Shown piece by piece: positions 15,967 to 23,861 of a DNA stretch of 24,194 nt. The position numbers were made by a program, and so were the translations under genes. The notes below the pieces were generated by a model that ran no database searches, had not been told where the DNA came from, and saw only the letters and a list, made by a program, of their open reading frames with translations. This DNA is from an uncultured Oxalobacteraceae bacterium. Lineage in GTDB: Bacteria > Pseudomonadota > Gammaproteobacteria > Burkholderiales > Burkholderiaceae. The stretch lies in assembly GCA_946480015.1 (NCBI GenBank), contig CAMLIL010000089.1, positions 1 through 24,194 on the forward strand. Reading direction: 5' to 3'. Position 1 is the first letter of the stretch. Each line of letters starts with the position of its first letter.

Positions 15967-16920
15967 ATGCATATGCCGAATCAAGCCTCTGAAAACCCCG
16001 CCTCATCCAGCCTGGCCTGCAGAGGTGATGCGCGTCCTGTCGTAAATCGCGCTCGCCTTCCAGCGAAGAAGCCGTCCGGCAAGTGGATACTCATGATGCT
16101 GCAAGCTTTCATGGGCATCACACAACGGCTTGCCCCCAATCTTGCGGTGAAAATTGCCGCATTGCTCTTTCGCACTCCGCTTCCGACGAAACGCGCGACC
16201 CGTGGCGTCAAGGTGCCGGCGGGCGTGCGCGTTGAAACGGTTCCCTTCGAGAACTCTTCGTTTACGCTTTATCACTACCCGGCGCCGGATGGTGCACCGC
16301 AGGTGCTGATGACGCATGGCTGGGCCGGATACGGCTTGCAGCTGGCAAACGTGGCCGAAGCGCTTAGCGCGACTGGCTGGGCGGTCGTGTTGATTGACCA
16401 ACCAGGGCACGGCCGGAGTTCGGGTTGGACCGGCAATTTGCAACAGTTCTCCCGTGCGCTGCGCTTCGCGGGCGCACATCTAGGCCGGCTCGAAGCCATG
16501 GTGGGCCATTCGATGGGTGCGGCAGCTTCGACCCATGCGGTGGTGCATGGCGTGGTGGTGAAAAAGCTGGCCTTGATTTCTTCGCCCGTGTCCCTGATCC
16601 TGGAGACTCGACGAATGGCGAGCACCTTGGGATTGTCGGATCGCATGCTGGCGCAAACCATTTCATACATAGAGGCGCGCGAACGCGTGCCATTTGAAAC
16701 CGTGGAAGCGACGTACTTGGCGCCGCGTATCGACGCACCTACACTGGTCGTGCACGACCAGGACGACACAACGGTTCCGCATGCCGCTGCGCATACGCTT
16801 GTCGAATGTTTGAACGATCCACAACTTCTTAGTACCAGCGGCTTAGGTCACCGTCGATTGCTCAAGGACCCTGACGTGATCAGCATTGTCGCGAAATTTT
16901 TCGGGCCGGCGCGTTGCTAA
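15967..16920 (+). CDS. Alpha/beta hydrolase, paralogue of the core hydrolase
   Basis: A 317-residue alpha/beta hydrolase with GHSMG (Ser182), an acid in VVHDQDD (Asp267) and the catalytic His in TSGLGHRRLL (His295). MTHGWAGYG (115-123) provides the oxyanion hole. Its layout and local motifs match those of the hydrolase at 13214, so the two descend from a duplication or from the same cluster family. The start is uncertain: ATG 15967 and ATG 15973 and a TTG at 15958 are all in frame, with no strong ribosome binding site. It is transcribed from a promoter carrying the shared operator. It could be a second releasing or proofreading thioesterase, or an enzyme that acts on the product. A ketosynthase gene follows after 430 bases. 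Confidence 0.85.
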   Translation: MHMPNQASENPASSSLACRGDARPVVNRARLPAKKPSGKWILMMLQAFMGITQRLAPNLAVKIAALLFRTPLPTKRATRGVKVPAGVRVETVPFENSSFTLYHYPAPDGAPQVLMTHGWAGYGLQLANVAEALSATGWAVVLIDQPGHGRSSGWTGNLQQFSRALRFAGAHLGRLEAMVGHSMGAAASTHAVVHGVVVKKLALISSPVSLILETRRMASTLGLSDRMLAQTISYIEARERVPFETVEATYLAPRIDAPTLVVHDQDDTTVPHAAAHTLVECLNDPQLLSTSGLGHRRLLKDPDVISIVAKFFGPARC

Positions 16921-17351
16921 AAGCCTCGCCGTATTCAACTTGCCATCACCATTCGCAAAACTAAGACTGTGTTTTTAATCCTTGATACCTGCACGCCATC
17001 TCCAGAAAAAAGCTGGGAGCGCGCTCGGTTGCTTCCTATATGCGTAGCACCATTGCGGTGCTGTACGACGCCATCCCGGCATCGTGTGACCGCTGATTCC
17101 GGTGAGAGCCAGAATCAGTCACGACAGACCGGAATGGGTGGTCACGATGGACCGGATACCCAGATAGCTTTCTGGTTCGTGCTGATGGGGTACTTTGCAT
17201 ATTCCGTGGCGCGGGGCGTCAACATTTTCTTCATCACTTCTTTATACTGAGGCCTGATCTCTACAACCCCTGATGTGTGCGATCACCGCCACATGGCGTA
17301 TTTTGCCAATCGCTATCTGCATATTTTCATTAAAAAAAAGAGGAGCATGAT
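16921..17351. other. Gene-free stretch before the ketosynthase
   Basis: The 430 bases between hydrolase and ketosynthase contain one open frame (16969-17250) without a recognisable domain or ribosome binding site. A six-base inverted repeat, TGATTC (17093-17098) and GAATCA (17111-17116), is present. The stretch may be an old mobile-element remnant. I cannot assign it. Confidence 0.4.
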
Positions 17352-18620
17352 TTGAACGCAAGACGAATTGTCGTGACTGGGATGGGTATGGTCACGCCGC
17401 TGGGCTCCGGGGTCGAGACTGTATGGCGCCGCCTCCTCGATGGTCATTCAGGATTGGCTGTGCTGCCTGAGGAGATCACAGAAGCGATTGCGTCCAAGGT
17501 TGCCGGCGTGGTGCCGAGCTTGACGCCAGAGTGCCCATGGGGATTCGACCCGACCCTCGCTGTGGAGCCCAAGGAGCACAAGAAAATGGACCGGTTCAGC
17601 CTGTTTGCTCTGGCGGCAGCAAAGGAGGCCTTGGACCAGGCCCGATGGCAGCCCGACACCGACAGCGCGCGCGAAATGACGGCAACCATTGTCGGCTCAG
17701 GCGTGGGTGGCTTCGGTGCAATCGTGGAAGCTGTGAGAACCACCGACGGGCGTGGACCAAGACGGCTGTCCCCTTTTACTGTGCCCTCTTTTCTGGCCAA
17801 TATGGCTGCTGGACACATTTCTATTCGCCACGGCTTTCGTGGTCCGCTCGGCGCGCCCGTCACCGCTTGCGCCGCCAGCGCACAGGCCATTGGCGACGCG
17901 GCGCGCCTGATCCGTGCCGGCGAAGCCGATATTGCTGTGTGCGGTGGAGCCGAGGCGTGCATCGATCGGGTCAGCTTTGGCGCATTCGCCGCAGCAAGAA
18001 CAATGTCCACCGGCTTCAATGCCCATCCCACCCAGGCATCGCGTCCCTTCGACGTCGAACGAGACGGCTTTGTCATGGGGGAAGGAGCGGGCATGCTGGT
18101 CATCGAAGAACTGGAGCACGCATTGCGCCGTGGCGCCACGCCGCTTGCGGAATTGCTAGGGTATGGTACGAGCGCCGACGCGTATCACATGACGTCTCCG
18201 CCCGACGACGGCGCAGGCGGACGGCGCGCCATGGACCTGGCGATCCGGCAGGCGAATCTTGCACCCGGACAGATCGGCCACTTGAACGCGCATGCGACGT
18301 CCACACCGGTCGGCGACACCAGCGAACTGGCTGCCATCAGGGCAATATTCGGAACCGGTCGCGGCCCCGCCGTGTCCGCCACCAAGTCCTCGACAGGACA
18401 TTTGCTCGGGGCCGCTGGCGCCGTGGAAGCGATCTTCACCGTGCTTGCCCTGCGCGACCAGATGGCGCCTGCGACACTGAACCTGACACAGCCTGATCCT
18501 GCAGCGGAGGGCATCGACATTGTCACCGGATCGGCCCGGAAAATAGCGACGGACTATGCCATCTCCAATGGCTTCGGTTTTGGCGGCGTCAACGCCAGCC
18601 TCGTATTCCGTAGACTCTGA
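17352..18620 (+). CDS. FabF-like beta-ketoacyl-ACP synthase
   Basis: A complete 422-residue ketosynthase of the KAS I/II family. It begins RRIVVTGMGMVTPLG and has the active-site Cys173 in TACAASAQAIGDA, His314 in HATSTPVGD, Lys345 in KSSTGH and His350, so the Cys-His-His catalytic set is intact. It closes with SNGFGFGGVNASLVFRRL. The start is a TTG at 17352, six bases after AGGAG; an ATG at 17347 opens only a two-codon frame (ATG ATT TGA) that overlaps the TTG. It condenses malonyl-ACP with acyl-ACP to elongate fatty chains. It is not beside acpP or fabG as the housekeeping gene usually is, which suggests a cluster-specific copy: to make the acyl precursor, or as a product-insensitive target. 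A deleted relative lies at 1587. Confidence 0.9.
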   Translation: MNARRIVVTGMGMVTPLGSGVETVWRRLLDGHSGLAVLPEEITEAIASKVAGVVPSLTPECPWGFDPTLAVEPKEHKKMDRFSLFALAAAKEALDQARWQPDTDSAREMTATIVGSGVGGFGAIVEAVRTTDGRGPRRLSPFTVPSFLANMAAGHISIRHGFRGPLGAPVTACAASAQAIGDAARLIRAGEADIAVCGGAEACIDRVSFGAFAAARTMSTGFNAHPTQASRPFDVERDGFVMGEGAGMLVIEELEHALRRGATPLAELLGYGTSADAYHMTSPPDDGAGGRRAMDLAIRQANLAPGQIGHLNAHATSTPVGDTSELAAIRAIFGTGRGPAVSATKSSTGHLLGAAGAVEAIFTVLALRDQMAPATLNLTQPDPAAEGIDIVTGSARKIATDYAISNGFGFGGVNASLVFRRL

Positions 18621-18954
18621 TCTTTCGTTGCGGGCTGAAGGAAAAGCCCGAATGCAGGCCGAAGCGCCATTGACTATGTCAGTGAAAGGCACTACGGCCT
18701 GTCAGCATCGCATGTTTCCCTCCACCTTGGCCAAAGGGAATCGAGGCATACAATGCCCGCCAATAGATATCTTTATGTCTCGCATCTTTGTTGGCCGCGC
18801 AGATCATTTTTAACAACCGTGTGAATGTTCGCTGGCATCGCCGGCGACCGGTCCCCATTCCGTCCCCCGAAGGGGACGGTAGGAACTGAGCGGATCTCCC
18901 AAAAAAAGGGGCAATCTGAAAAATCCTACTTTCCTCTGTTTTCCGTTGCTCAGA
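18621..18954. other. Gap after the ketosynthase with a small hairpin
   Basis: No gene is supported here. A perfect hairpin with eight-base arms, CCGTCCCC (18860-18867) and GGGGACGG (18872-18879), and a CGAA loop is present about 240 bases after the ketosynthase stop. It lacks a T-run, so terminator function is uncertain. A weaker stem, CGGGCT / AGCCCG at 18631-18650, lies just after the stop. Confidence 0.4.
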
Positions 18955-19506
18955 TCAAACCTCGTCGTGAGGCGAGGTCTTCAGCCACTCGGTTATGACC
19001 GCGTTTTCGCTAAAAGTGGGAACTATCTCACGCACAGTAACGATTGGTAGTGCGTCGTTGCTTTCTGCACAGAGCCAGCAAATACTCGGGGCGTGGCTGG
19101 CATTGCCAGAAACGCCAGCGGTTGGCGCAATCTCCCAGTGGACGCATCAATGGCGATATTTACTGAACGTTCGTCTGGGAAGTTGAAGCTGATTTGATCA
19201 AGCGGGAGGGATAGGCCCATACCGCGTGCCTTGGCGTATGATTCTTTAAGCGTCCAATATTCATAAAAACGGTCTCATTACATCTGGCAAACTGACCAAA
19301 TCGGCAATCTCTGTTGTCGAAAAAAATGCTTGGCGATATCAGGCGATGTATGTCGCGCCCAAGGTTTTCAGTATCGACACCGAGTCCCCGGCCGTTAGAT
19401 ACGGCCAGTGCGATCAGACCCCGCGCATGTGAAAGATTGAAACAAAGTGCGCCTGTAGTGTGAATCGGTGCGATCGGGTAATTCCCCCACCAAATCATAG
19501 CGTTTG
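18955..19506 (-). pseudogene. Broken Sfp-type phosphopantetheinyl transferase
   Basis: On the minus strand the gene reads CFNLSHARGLIALAVS and GLGVDTENLGRD, the first signature of Sfp-type phosphopantetheinyl transferases. It then changes frame near 19265-19269 (one T short) to YEYWTLKESYAKARGMGLSL, the second signature. It shifts again near 19120 to RWRFWQ and PEYLLALC, and once more near 19065-19070 to VREIVPTFSENAV, ending at a TGA at 18955-18957. The N-terminal third is missing: similarity stops near 19506, where IS3-type sequence begins. So at least three indels plus an IS-associated truncation disable it. The family activates carrier proteins by attaching phosphopantetheine; this one may once have served the carrier protein at 11780, which must now use a transferase encoded elsewhere. 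Confidence 0.8.
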
Positions 19507-19870
19507 AAAGTAGAATTTTCTCAATTGGTTTTTTGAAAGTTCTGCAATGAAGACTTCCCGTTTTACCGACAGCCAAATCATCGCTATTCTGAAGTAAGCT
19601 GAAGCCGGCTCCCCGATCCCCGAACTTTGCCGTGGACACGGCATGAGCACAGCGACGTTCTACAAGTGGCGCGCCAAGTTTGGCGGTATGGATGCCTCCC
19701 TGATGGCGCGCATGAAAGAGCTTGAAGAGAAAATCGCCGGCTGAAGAAGATGTATGCGGACGAGCGCATCAAGGCCGAAATCGTCGCCGAGGCATTGGCA
19801 AAAAAGTGGAAGCGCCATCTCTCCGACGTGAGATGGCGCGCTGGTACGTCGAGAATGGCCGGGGCCGCCC
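19507..19870 (+). mobile_element. Degenerate IS3-family insertion element (orfA and start of orfB)
   Basis: From ATG 19547 the plus strand reads KTSRFTDSQIIAILK, then a TAA stop where a Gln codon is expected, then AEAGSPIPELCRGHGMSTA and FYKWRAKFGGMDASLMARMK. This is the helix-turn-helix OrfA of IS407/IS51-group IS3 elements. A one-base loss near 19733 breaks the leucine-zipper region; the next frame continues as RLKKMYADERIKAEIVAEAL up to AKKW. A short overlapping OrfB start (RREMARWYVENGR) follows and similarity then fades near 19860. No DDE catalytic core or right inverted repeat is visible. The left end, around 19507, coincides with the broken 5' side of the phosphopantetheinyl transferase gene, so its insertion probably truncated that gene. 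Confidence 0.8.
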
Positions 19871-20145
19871 GGGTTGCGGCCGCCTTACCGTTAAGCAGGA
19901 TGCGGCTGAGCATCGCCTTGCCTTCCGTGGGCGGGACCACGTCTTTTCATGATGCCTGTCGCCCCGCCAAGCCGCCTCGAAACCGACAGGAAGCCGCAAT
20001 CGTCGCGCGAGCGGCAGGCAACACTCATTGAGGACCATGCCACGGTGAACGTGGCGCGTTGCCAAGCCGAAGGCCAGTGCCCACGGCAAGCTGCCCATCG
20101 ACTATGATGAGCAGAGGCATGCCAGCGTCTGAGCCCCGCCTCCGA

Positions 20146-21690
20146 TCACGGCTCGATGCTTTGCTCGTAATGGAAGCAGTTTTCAGGATCCCACTCGCGC
20201 TTGACCTGCTGCAGCCGCGCATAGTTCTCGCCGAAGTAGCCGTGCTGCCAGTCCTTGTATTCCGAGTTGACGTAGTTCTGGTAGTAGTGGTTCGACCAGA
20301 TGTCCCGCATCGGCGCCGACTCGTAATAATCCTTGAGCCATCGGAAGGCTTCCGGCTTGTCGCTATCCTTCTGCCAGAACGAGTCCGTGAAGATGTCGAA
20401 GTAGGCATTGCGGTGGACGAAGGCGGTCGCGTCCGGCGCCACCTTGTTGATGGCGCCGCCATAGGGTTCCATCGATACGATGTTGTATGGACTCGGCGTG
20501 GTCTTGAAGTAGTCGACCATCTTCTGGAATTCGGCCTCGCTCAGCGCTCGTTCAACGTAGGCGCAGCGCTTGGTCTCTTTGACGTCGTCCGGAATGATGC
20601 CTTCAACATTGTCGAGCAGGTGCTCGTTGGCGTCGGCGTAGGGAATCTGTTGTTGCCAGAGCGGGCCGGCTGGATAGCTGGGCGTGCCGATTTCGAGCAG
20701 CGGCTGCAGCGCGGCCTGGCCGGCCTGTTTGCTGGCGCCGGAATAGATCCCGCGGATGCAGAAGTAGGGCTGGTTGATGGTGCAGCTGTCGCCGTCGGGC
20801 GTCGTGCCGGCCACTTCCTCAATGGCGAGGAAGCCAAGCAGGCCGAGGTCGAGGTCCTCCAAGGTCTTGGTCATCTTGTCCTGCCACACCTTCAGCACCC
20901 GCGCCGCGTCGTCGATGGGCCAGTTGACCTGGATGGGCCAAACGTCCTTGAGATGCTGGAGACGGTATTTCATGCCGACGACGATGCCGAAGTTGCCGCC
21001 GGTGCCACCCCGGTGCGCCCACAGCAGTTCGGGATGGGATTCGGCGTTAGCGGTCACGATCTCGCCGGTAGCCGTGACCATGCGTACCTCGATCAGGCTG
21101 TCGCAGGCGATGCCCCAGCGCATGCTGGTGTAGCCGTAGCCGCCGCCCATCGTGTAGCCGGCCATGCCGACCGAATCGCAACTGCCGCCGGGATTGTGCA
21201 GGCCGTAGGCATTCAGTTCCTGGTTGTACTCGCCCCAGGTGACCCCGGCGCCCACGGTGGAAGTCATCGTGTCCGGATCGACGAAGATCCCCTTGATGCA
21301 GGATACGTCGATCAGCACGCGGCCATCGAGCACCGAGTAGCCGGCCGTACTGTGGCCGCCGGCGCGCATGCAGACCGCTATCTTCTGCTGCCTGCAGAAC
21401 TTGATGCTGTCGACGACGTCGGCGCTGCCGGTGCAGTAGATGATGAATAGCGGGAATTTGTTGAACGCCAGGTCGCTTTCCATGCGGCCGGTCCCGTATT
21501 GCGCATCGAATGGGGTGACGATCTCGCCGGTCAGCTGCTTTTTCAGCGCCTCGAACGCGGCGGGATCGATGCCGTGTTCCTCGAGGTAGGCGGTCAGCGG
21601 CGGCGTGGAGCGAATGCCGCCTCTGCGGGGACTGTTGGGGTTGCCGCCGACAGCCAATTTACGCAGCGGGTGATATGCCGTCTTTTTCAT
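20146..21690 (-). CDS. FAD-linked oxidase with berberine-bridge (BBE) domain
   Basis: A 514-residue oxidase of the VAO/PCMH flavoprotein family. The FAD domain spans about residues 75-250. RAGGHSTAGYS holds His113 and GGSCDSVGMAGYTMGGGYG holds Cys171, the two residues to which flavin is bound bicovalently in BBE-like enzymes. The C-terminus YFGENYARLQQVKREWDPEN is the typical BBE domain that completes the flavin site. Bicovalent members oxidise carbohydrates, alkaloids or alcohols and pass electrons to oxygen. No signal peptide is visible at the N-terminus, which is basic and not hydrophobic. It is divergent from the GH30 gene, and the two may share a carbohydrate theme, for example oxidation of released oligosaccharides; that is inference. 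The ATG at 21690 follows an AAAGG-type site. Confidence 0.9.
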   Translation of the reverse strand: MKKTAYHPLRKLAVGGNPNSPRRGGIRSTPPLTAYLEEHGIDPAAFEALKKQLTGEIVTPFDAQYGTGRMESDLAFNKFPLFIIYCTGSADVVDSIKFCRQQKIAVCMRAGGHSTAGYSVLDGRVLIDVSCIKGIFVDPDTMTSTVGAGVTWGEYNQELNAYGLHNPGGSCDSVGMAGYTMGGGYGYTSMRWGIACDSLIEVRMVTATGEIVTANAESHPELLWAHRGGTGGNFGIVVGMKYRLQHLKDVWPIQVNWPIDDAARVLKVWQDKMTKTLEDLDLGLLGFLAIEEVAGTTPDGDSCTINQPYFCIRGIYSGASKQAGQAALQPLLEIGTPSYPAGPLWQQQIPYADANEHLLDNVEGIIPDDVKETKRCAYVERALSEAEFQKMVDYFKTTPSPYNIVSMEPYGGAINKVAPDATAFVHRNAYFDIFTDSFWQKDSDKPEAFRWLKDYYESAPMRDIWSNHYYQNYVNSEYKDWQHGYFGENYARLQQVKREWDPENCFHYEQSIEP

Positions 21691-22063
21691 GTTTCTGCCT
21701 TTATCGATGGAGAGTGATGGAGCGGATGACCGTGGGCTGGCAGCCGGCCGAAACCAGCCGCAGCGCGCCGTGTTGCAACAGGGCAGGGGAGACTATAGAT
21801 GAAATTATTTTGCAAAAATGCGCGCTTTCTCACATCGCCAGTTGTACCTCGACGATCTCCGGCGGCGGTGATTGCGCTATCTCTCCCGTCCCAAAAGCCG
21901 TATTTATGCAGCAACAACTACTGTTGATCACGATTGACGTCCCGTGTGAAAGTGGTCACCATCGGAAATGGTAGCGCTTTCATGGGCCTGCCATGGAGCA
22001 ACAACAGCCCGACAATCCGATGCAATAAAGAGGTAACACCACTAATACCAAAGGAGATTCTTC
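21691..22063. other. Divergent promoter region between oxidase and GH30 genes
   Basis: The 373 bases separate two divergent genes and must hold the start signals of both. Apart from the LacI-type site at 21969-21982 and an AAAGGAG ribosome binding site about 10 bases before ATG 22064, I see no certain -10/-35 pair. TTGACG at 21934 is a possible -35 without a good partner. Confidence 0.5.
21969..21982 (+). promoter_or_regulatory. LacI-family operator before the GH30 gene
   Basis: TGGTAGCGCTTTCA is a near-palindrome around the AGCGCT centre that is typical of LacI-family operators. It closely resembles the TGGTAGCGCTAACA box of the xylan regulator in Xanthomonas, as I recall it. It stands about 80 bases before the start of a probable xylanase gene, which fits sugar-dependent control. 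No LacI-family regulator is encoded in the window. Confidence 0.55.
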
Positions 22064-23293
22064 ATGAATGAATGTTCGTTTTTCAAAAAATACTGTTTCG
22101 CACTTGCCGCAGCACTGTCCTTGAGTTTTCCTGGCACCCAGGCGTCCGCGCAGGCTGTCAGCATCAATCCGAACACCTCCTACCAGACCATCCGCGGTTT
22201 TGGCGGCCACAACGGCGCTGGATGGATTGCCGACCTCACCGCCGCCCAGGTCGATAGCGCGTTCGGCACCGGTGCGGGCCAGATCGGCCTGTCCATCATG
22301 CGCATGCGGATCGACCCGTCCAGCAGCAACTGGCCAACGCAGGTGCCGGCGGCACAATTGGCAAAGGCAAAGGGCGTCACCCTGTTCGCCACGCCCTGGT
22401 CGCCGCCTGCCTACATGAAGACGAACAACAACACGATCTCCGGCAGGCTCTCGCCCACCTATTATTCCGACTACGCCACCCACCTGCTCAACTTTGCCGC
22501 GCACATGCAATCCAGTGGCGCGGCCTTGTACGCCATTTCCGTTCAAAATGAACCGGATTGGGACCCCGATTACGAAGGGTGCCAATGGAATTCCACGGAG
22601 TTCATCAACTTTTTGAAATCGCAAGGTTCGCGCTTCGGCACGCTCAAGGTGATGGCGCCCGAGTCCTTAAACTTCAGCAAGACGCTGGCCGACCCGATTC
22701 TCAATGACGCTAACGCCGCCCCGCAATTCGACATCGTCGCGGGCCACCTGTATGGCGTGAGCCCCAGCGACTATCCACTGGCCCGCAGCAAAGGCAAGGA
22801 GTTGTGGATGACCGAACACTTCACCGACAATTCCGACGCGAACGACTGGGCCAAGGCGATGCCGGCCGCGCTGGAACTCCATAACAGCATGGTTTCCAAC
22901 TACAGCGCCTACGTGTGGTGGTATATCCGGCGTTCCTACGGCCTGCTCACAGAGGACGGCAAGGTGAGCAAGCGCGGCTACATCATGTCCCAATACGCCA
23001 AATATATCCGTCCGGGTTACACGCGCATTGCAGCGACGGAAAAGCCCTATGCCGATGTGTTCGTCACAGCGTACAAAAACAGCAGTGGAAAGATGGTCGT
23101 GGTAGCGATCAATAACGGCACGTCGCAACGGCAAGTCCAGCTGCAACTGGCCGCGGGCAGCGCCAGCGCGTTCGTGAAATACCGGACCTCGGCCACCATC
23201 AACAACGAATATGCGGGCCAATACACGGTGTCCAATGGCTCGGCCACCGCCTACATCGATCCCGGCAGCGTGAACACCTTCGTCAGCCAGTAG
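22064..23293 (+). CDS. Secreted glycoside hydrolase family 30, glucuronoxylanase-like
   Basis: A 409-residue exported enzyme. Residues 1-30 form a signal peptide (FFKKY, a hydrophobic stretch, cleavage near QASAQA). A (beta/alpha)8 barrel follows with GFGGHNGAGW near 45-54, the acid/base Glu163 in SVQNEPDWDPDY and the nucleophile Glu251 in LWMTEHFTD. A side beta-domain formed by the C-terminal 90 residues (VVVAINNGTSQRQVQLQLA and following) completes the GH30 architecture. The QNEPD and LWMTE forms and the length match GH30 subfamily 8-type xylanases, which cleave xylan next to glucuronic acid side chains; a glucosylceramidase-like activity is the alternative. A LacI-type operator lies upstream. 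ATG 22064 has a good ribosome binding site. Confidence 0.9.
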   Translation: MNECSFFKKYCFALAAALSLSFPGTQASAQAVSINPNTSYQTIRGFGGHNGAGWIADLTAAQVDSAFGTGAGQIGLSIMRMRIDPSSSNWPTQVPAAQLAKAKGVTLFATPWSPPAYMKTNNNTISGRLSPTYYSDYATHLLNFAAHMQSSGAALYAISVQNEPDWDPDYEGCQWNSTEFINFLKSQGSRFGTLKVMAPESLNFSKTLADPILNDANAAPQFDIVAGHLYGVSPSDYPLARSKGKELWMTEHFTDNSDANDWAKAMPAALELHNSMVSNYSAYVWWYIRRSYGLLTEDGKVSKRGYIMSQYAKYIRPGYTRIAATEKPYADVFVTAYKNSSGKMVVVAINNGTSQRQVQLQLAAGSASAFVKYRTSATINNEYAGQYTVSNGSATAYIDPGSVNTFVSQ

Positions 23294-23425
23294 GTCTGTC
23301 GCACTGCGCGGCCCGGCTCCGGCACGGAGCGCGGGCCGGTTTCTTCGCATCTATCCCTACCCATCTTGCCGCTATTGCCGATAAGATCGCCATCGTTATC
23401 ACTTTCCCATCCCTAAACTCTTTTG

Positions 23426-23439
23426 TGAAAGCGCTTCGA
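23426..23439 (+). promoter_or_regulatory. Second LacI-type operator, before the MAPEG gene
   Basis: TGAAAGCGCTTCGA is a near-palindrome with the same AGCGCT centre as the site before the GH30 gene. It lies 27 bases before the first GTG codon of the MAPEG-like frame. A shared sugar-responsive regulator is possible; the site could also be chance given the GC-rich context. Confidence 0.35.
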
Positions 23440-23465
23440 TCCAACCCCTGGCCATCCTGTATCCC

Positions 23466-23861
23466 GTGTTCGCCCTGGCGCTCCTGACCTTCCTGGTATT
23501 GAACCTGATCCCGATCACACGCTTTCGGGCCGCTGCAAAGAGCGAGGTAACGATCGACGACTTCTGCTACGGCGAATCGCCCGGCGTGCCGCCCGCCGTG
23601 TGCCTGCCCAACCGCAATTACATGAATCTGCTGGAACAGCCGGCGCTGTTCTACGTCGTATGCGTGCTGATCTACGCCACCCATATCGCCACACCAGCCA
23701 TGCTGACCCTGGCCTGGGCCTATGTCGGCCTGCGCTGCGTGCACACGCTGATCCACCCGGCTTACAACAACGTCATGCACCGCCTGGTCGCGTTCGGCAT
23801 CAGCCATCTCGTGCTGCTGGTGTTGTGGATCGACACCTTCATCAGCCTGCCAGGCAGCTGA
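23466..23861 (+). CDS. MAPEG-family small integral membrane protein
   Basis: A 131-residue protein with about four hydrophobic segments (around 1-16, 57-74, 76-92 and 105-125), and the sequence NRNYMNLLEQPALFYVV followed later by RCVHTLIHPAYNNVMHR. This pattern is typical of the bacterial MAPEG-like proteins related to microsomal glutathione transferase and leukotriene synthase. Its biochemical role in bacteria is mostly unknown. The start is uncertain: no ATG lies near, the first in-frame GTG is at 23466, and residues encoded before it (LAILYP) look like part of the family N-terminus, so an unusual upstream CTG at 23448 or 23457 is possible. It is separate from the biosynthetic cluster. Confidence 0.75.
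   Translation: MFALALLTFLVLNLIPITRFRAAAKSEVTIDDFCYGESPGVPPAVCLPNRNYMNLLEQPALFYVVCVLIYATHIATPAMLTLAWAYVGLRCVHTLIHPAYNNVMHRLVAFGISHLVLLVLWIDTFISLPGS

Noticed and set aside
16969..17250. Plus-strand frame of 93 codons ahead of the ketosynthase
   Set aside because: No domain or ribosome binding site was found. The hydrophobic tail alone is not enough; probably remnant DNA.
17305..17330. Possible fourth regulator site before the ketosynthase (reverse strand GATAGCG with a nearby TGCA)
   Set aside because: The spacing between the TGCA and GATAG parts is shorter than in the three good sites and ACT is missing, so it does not fit the ACT-N7-TGATAG rule.
20040..20148. Possible transposase tail between the IS3 remnant and the oxidase gene
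   Set aside because: A short readable stretch exists on the plus strand, but I could not match it to the C-terminus of any transposase with confidence.
20059..21450. Long plus-strand open frame (463 codons) across the FAD-linked oxidase
   Set aside because: It is rich in Val, Ala and Arg without any domain, while the minus strand encodes a complete BBE-type oxidase with its flavin-binding residues.
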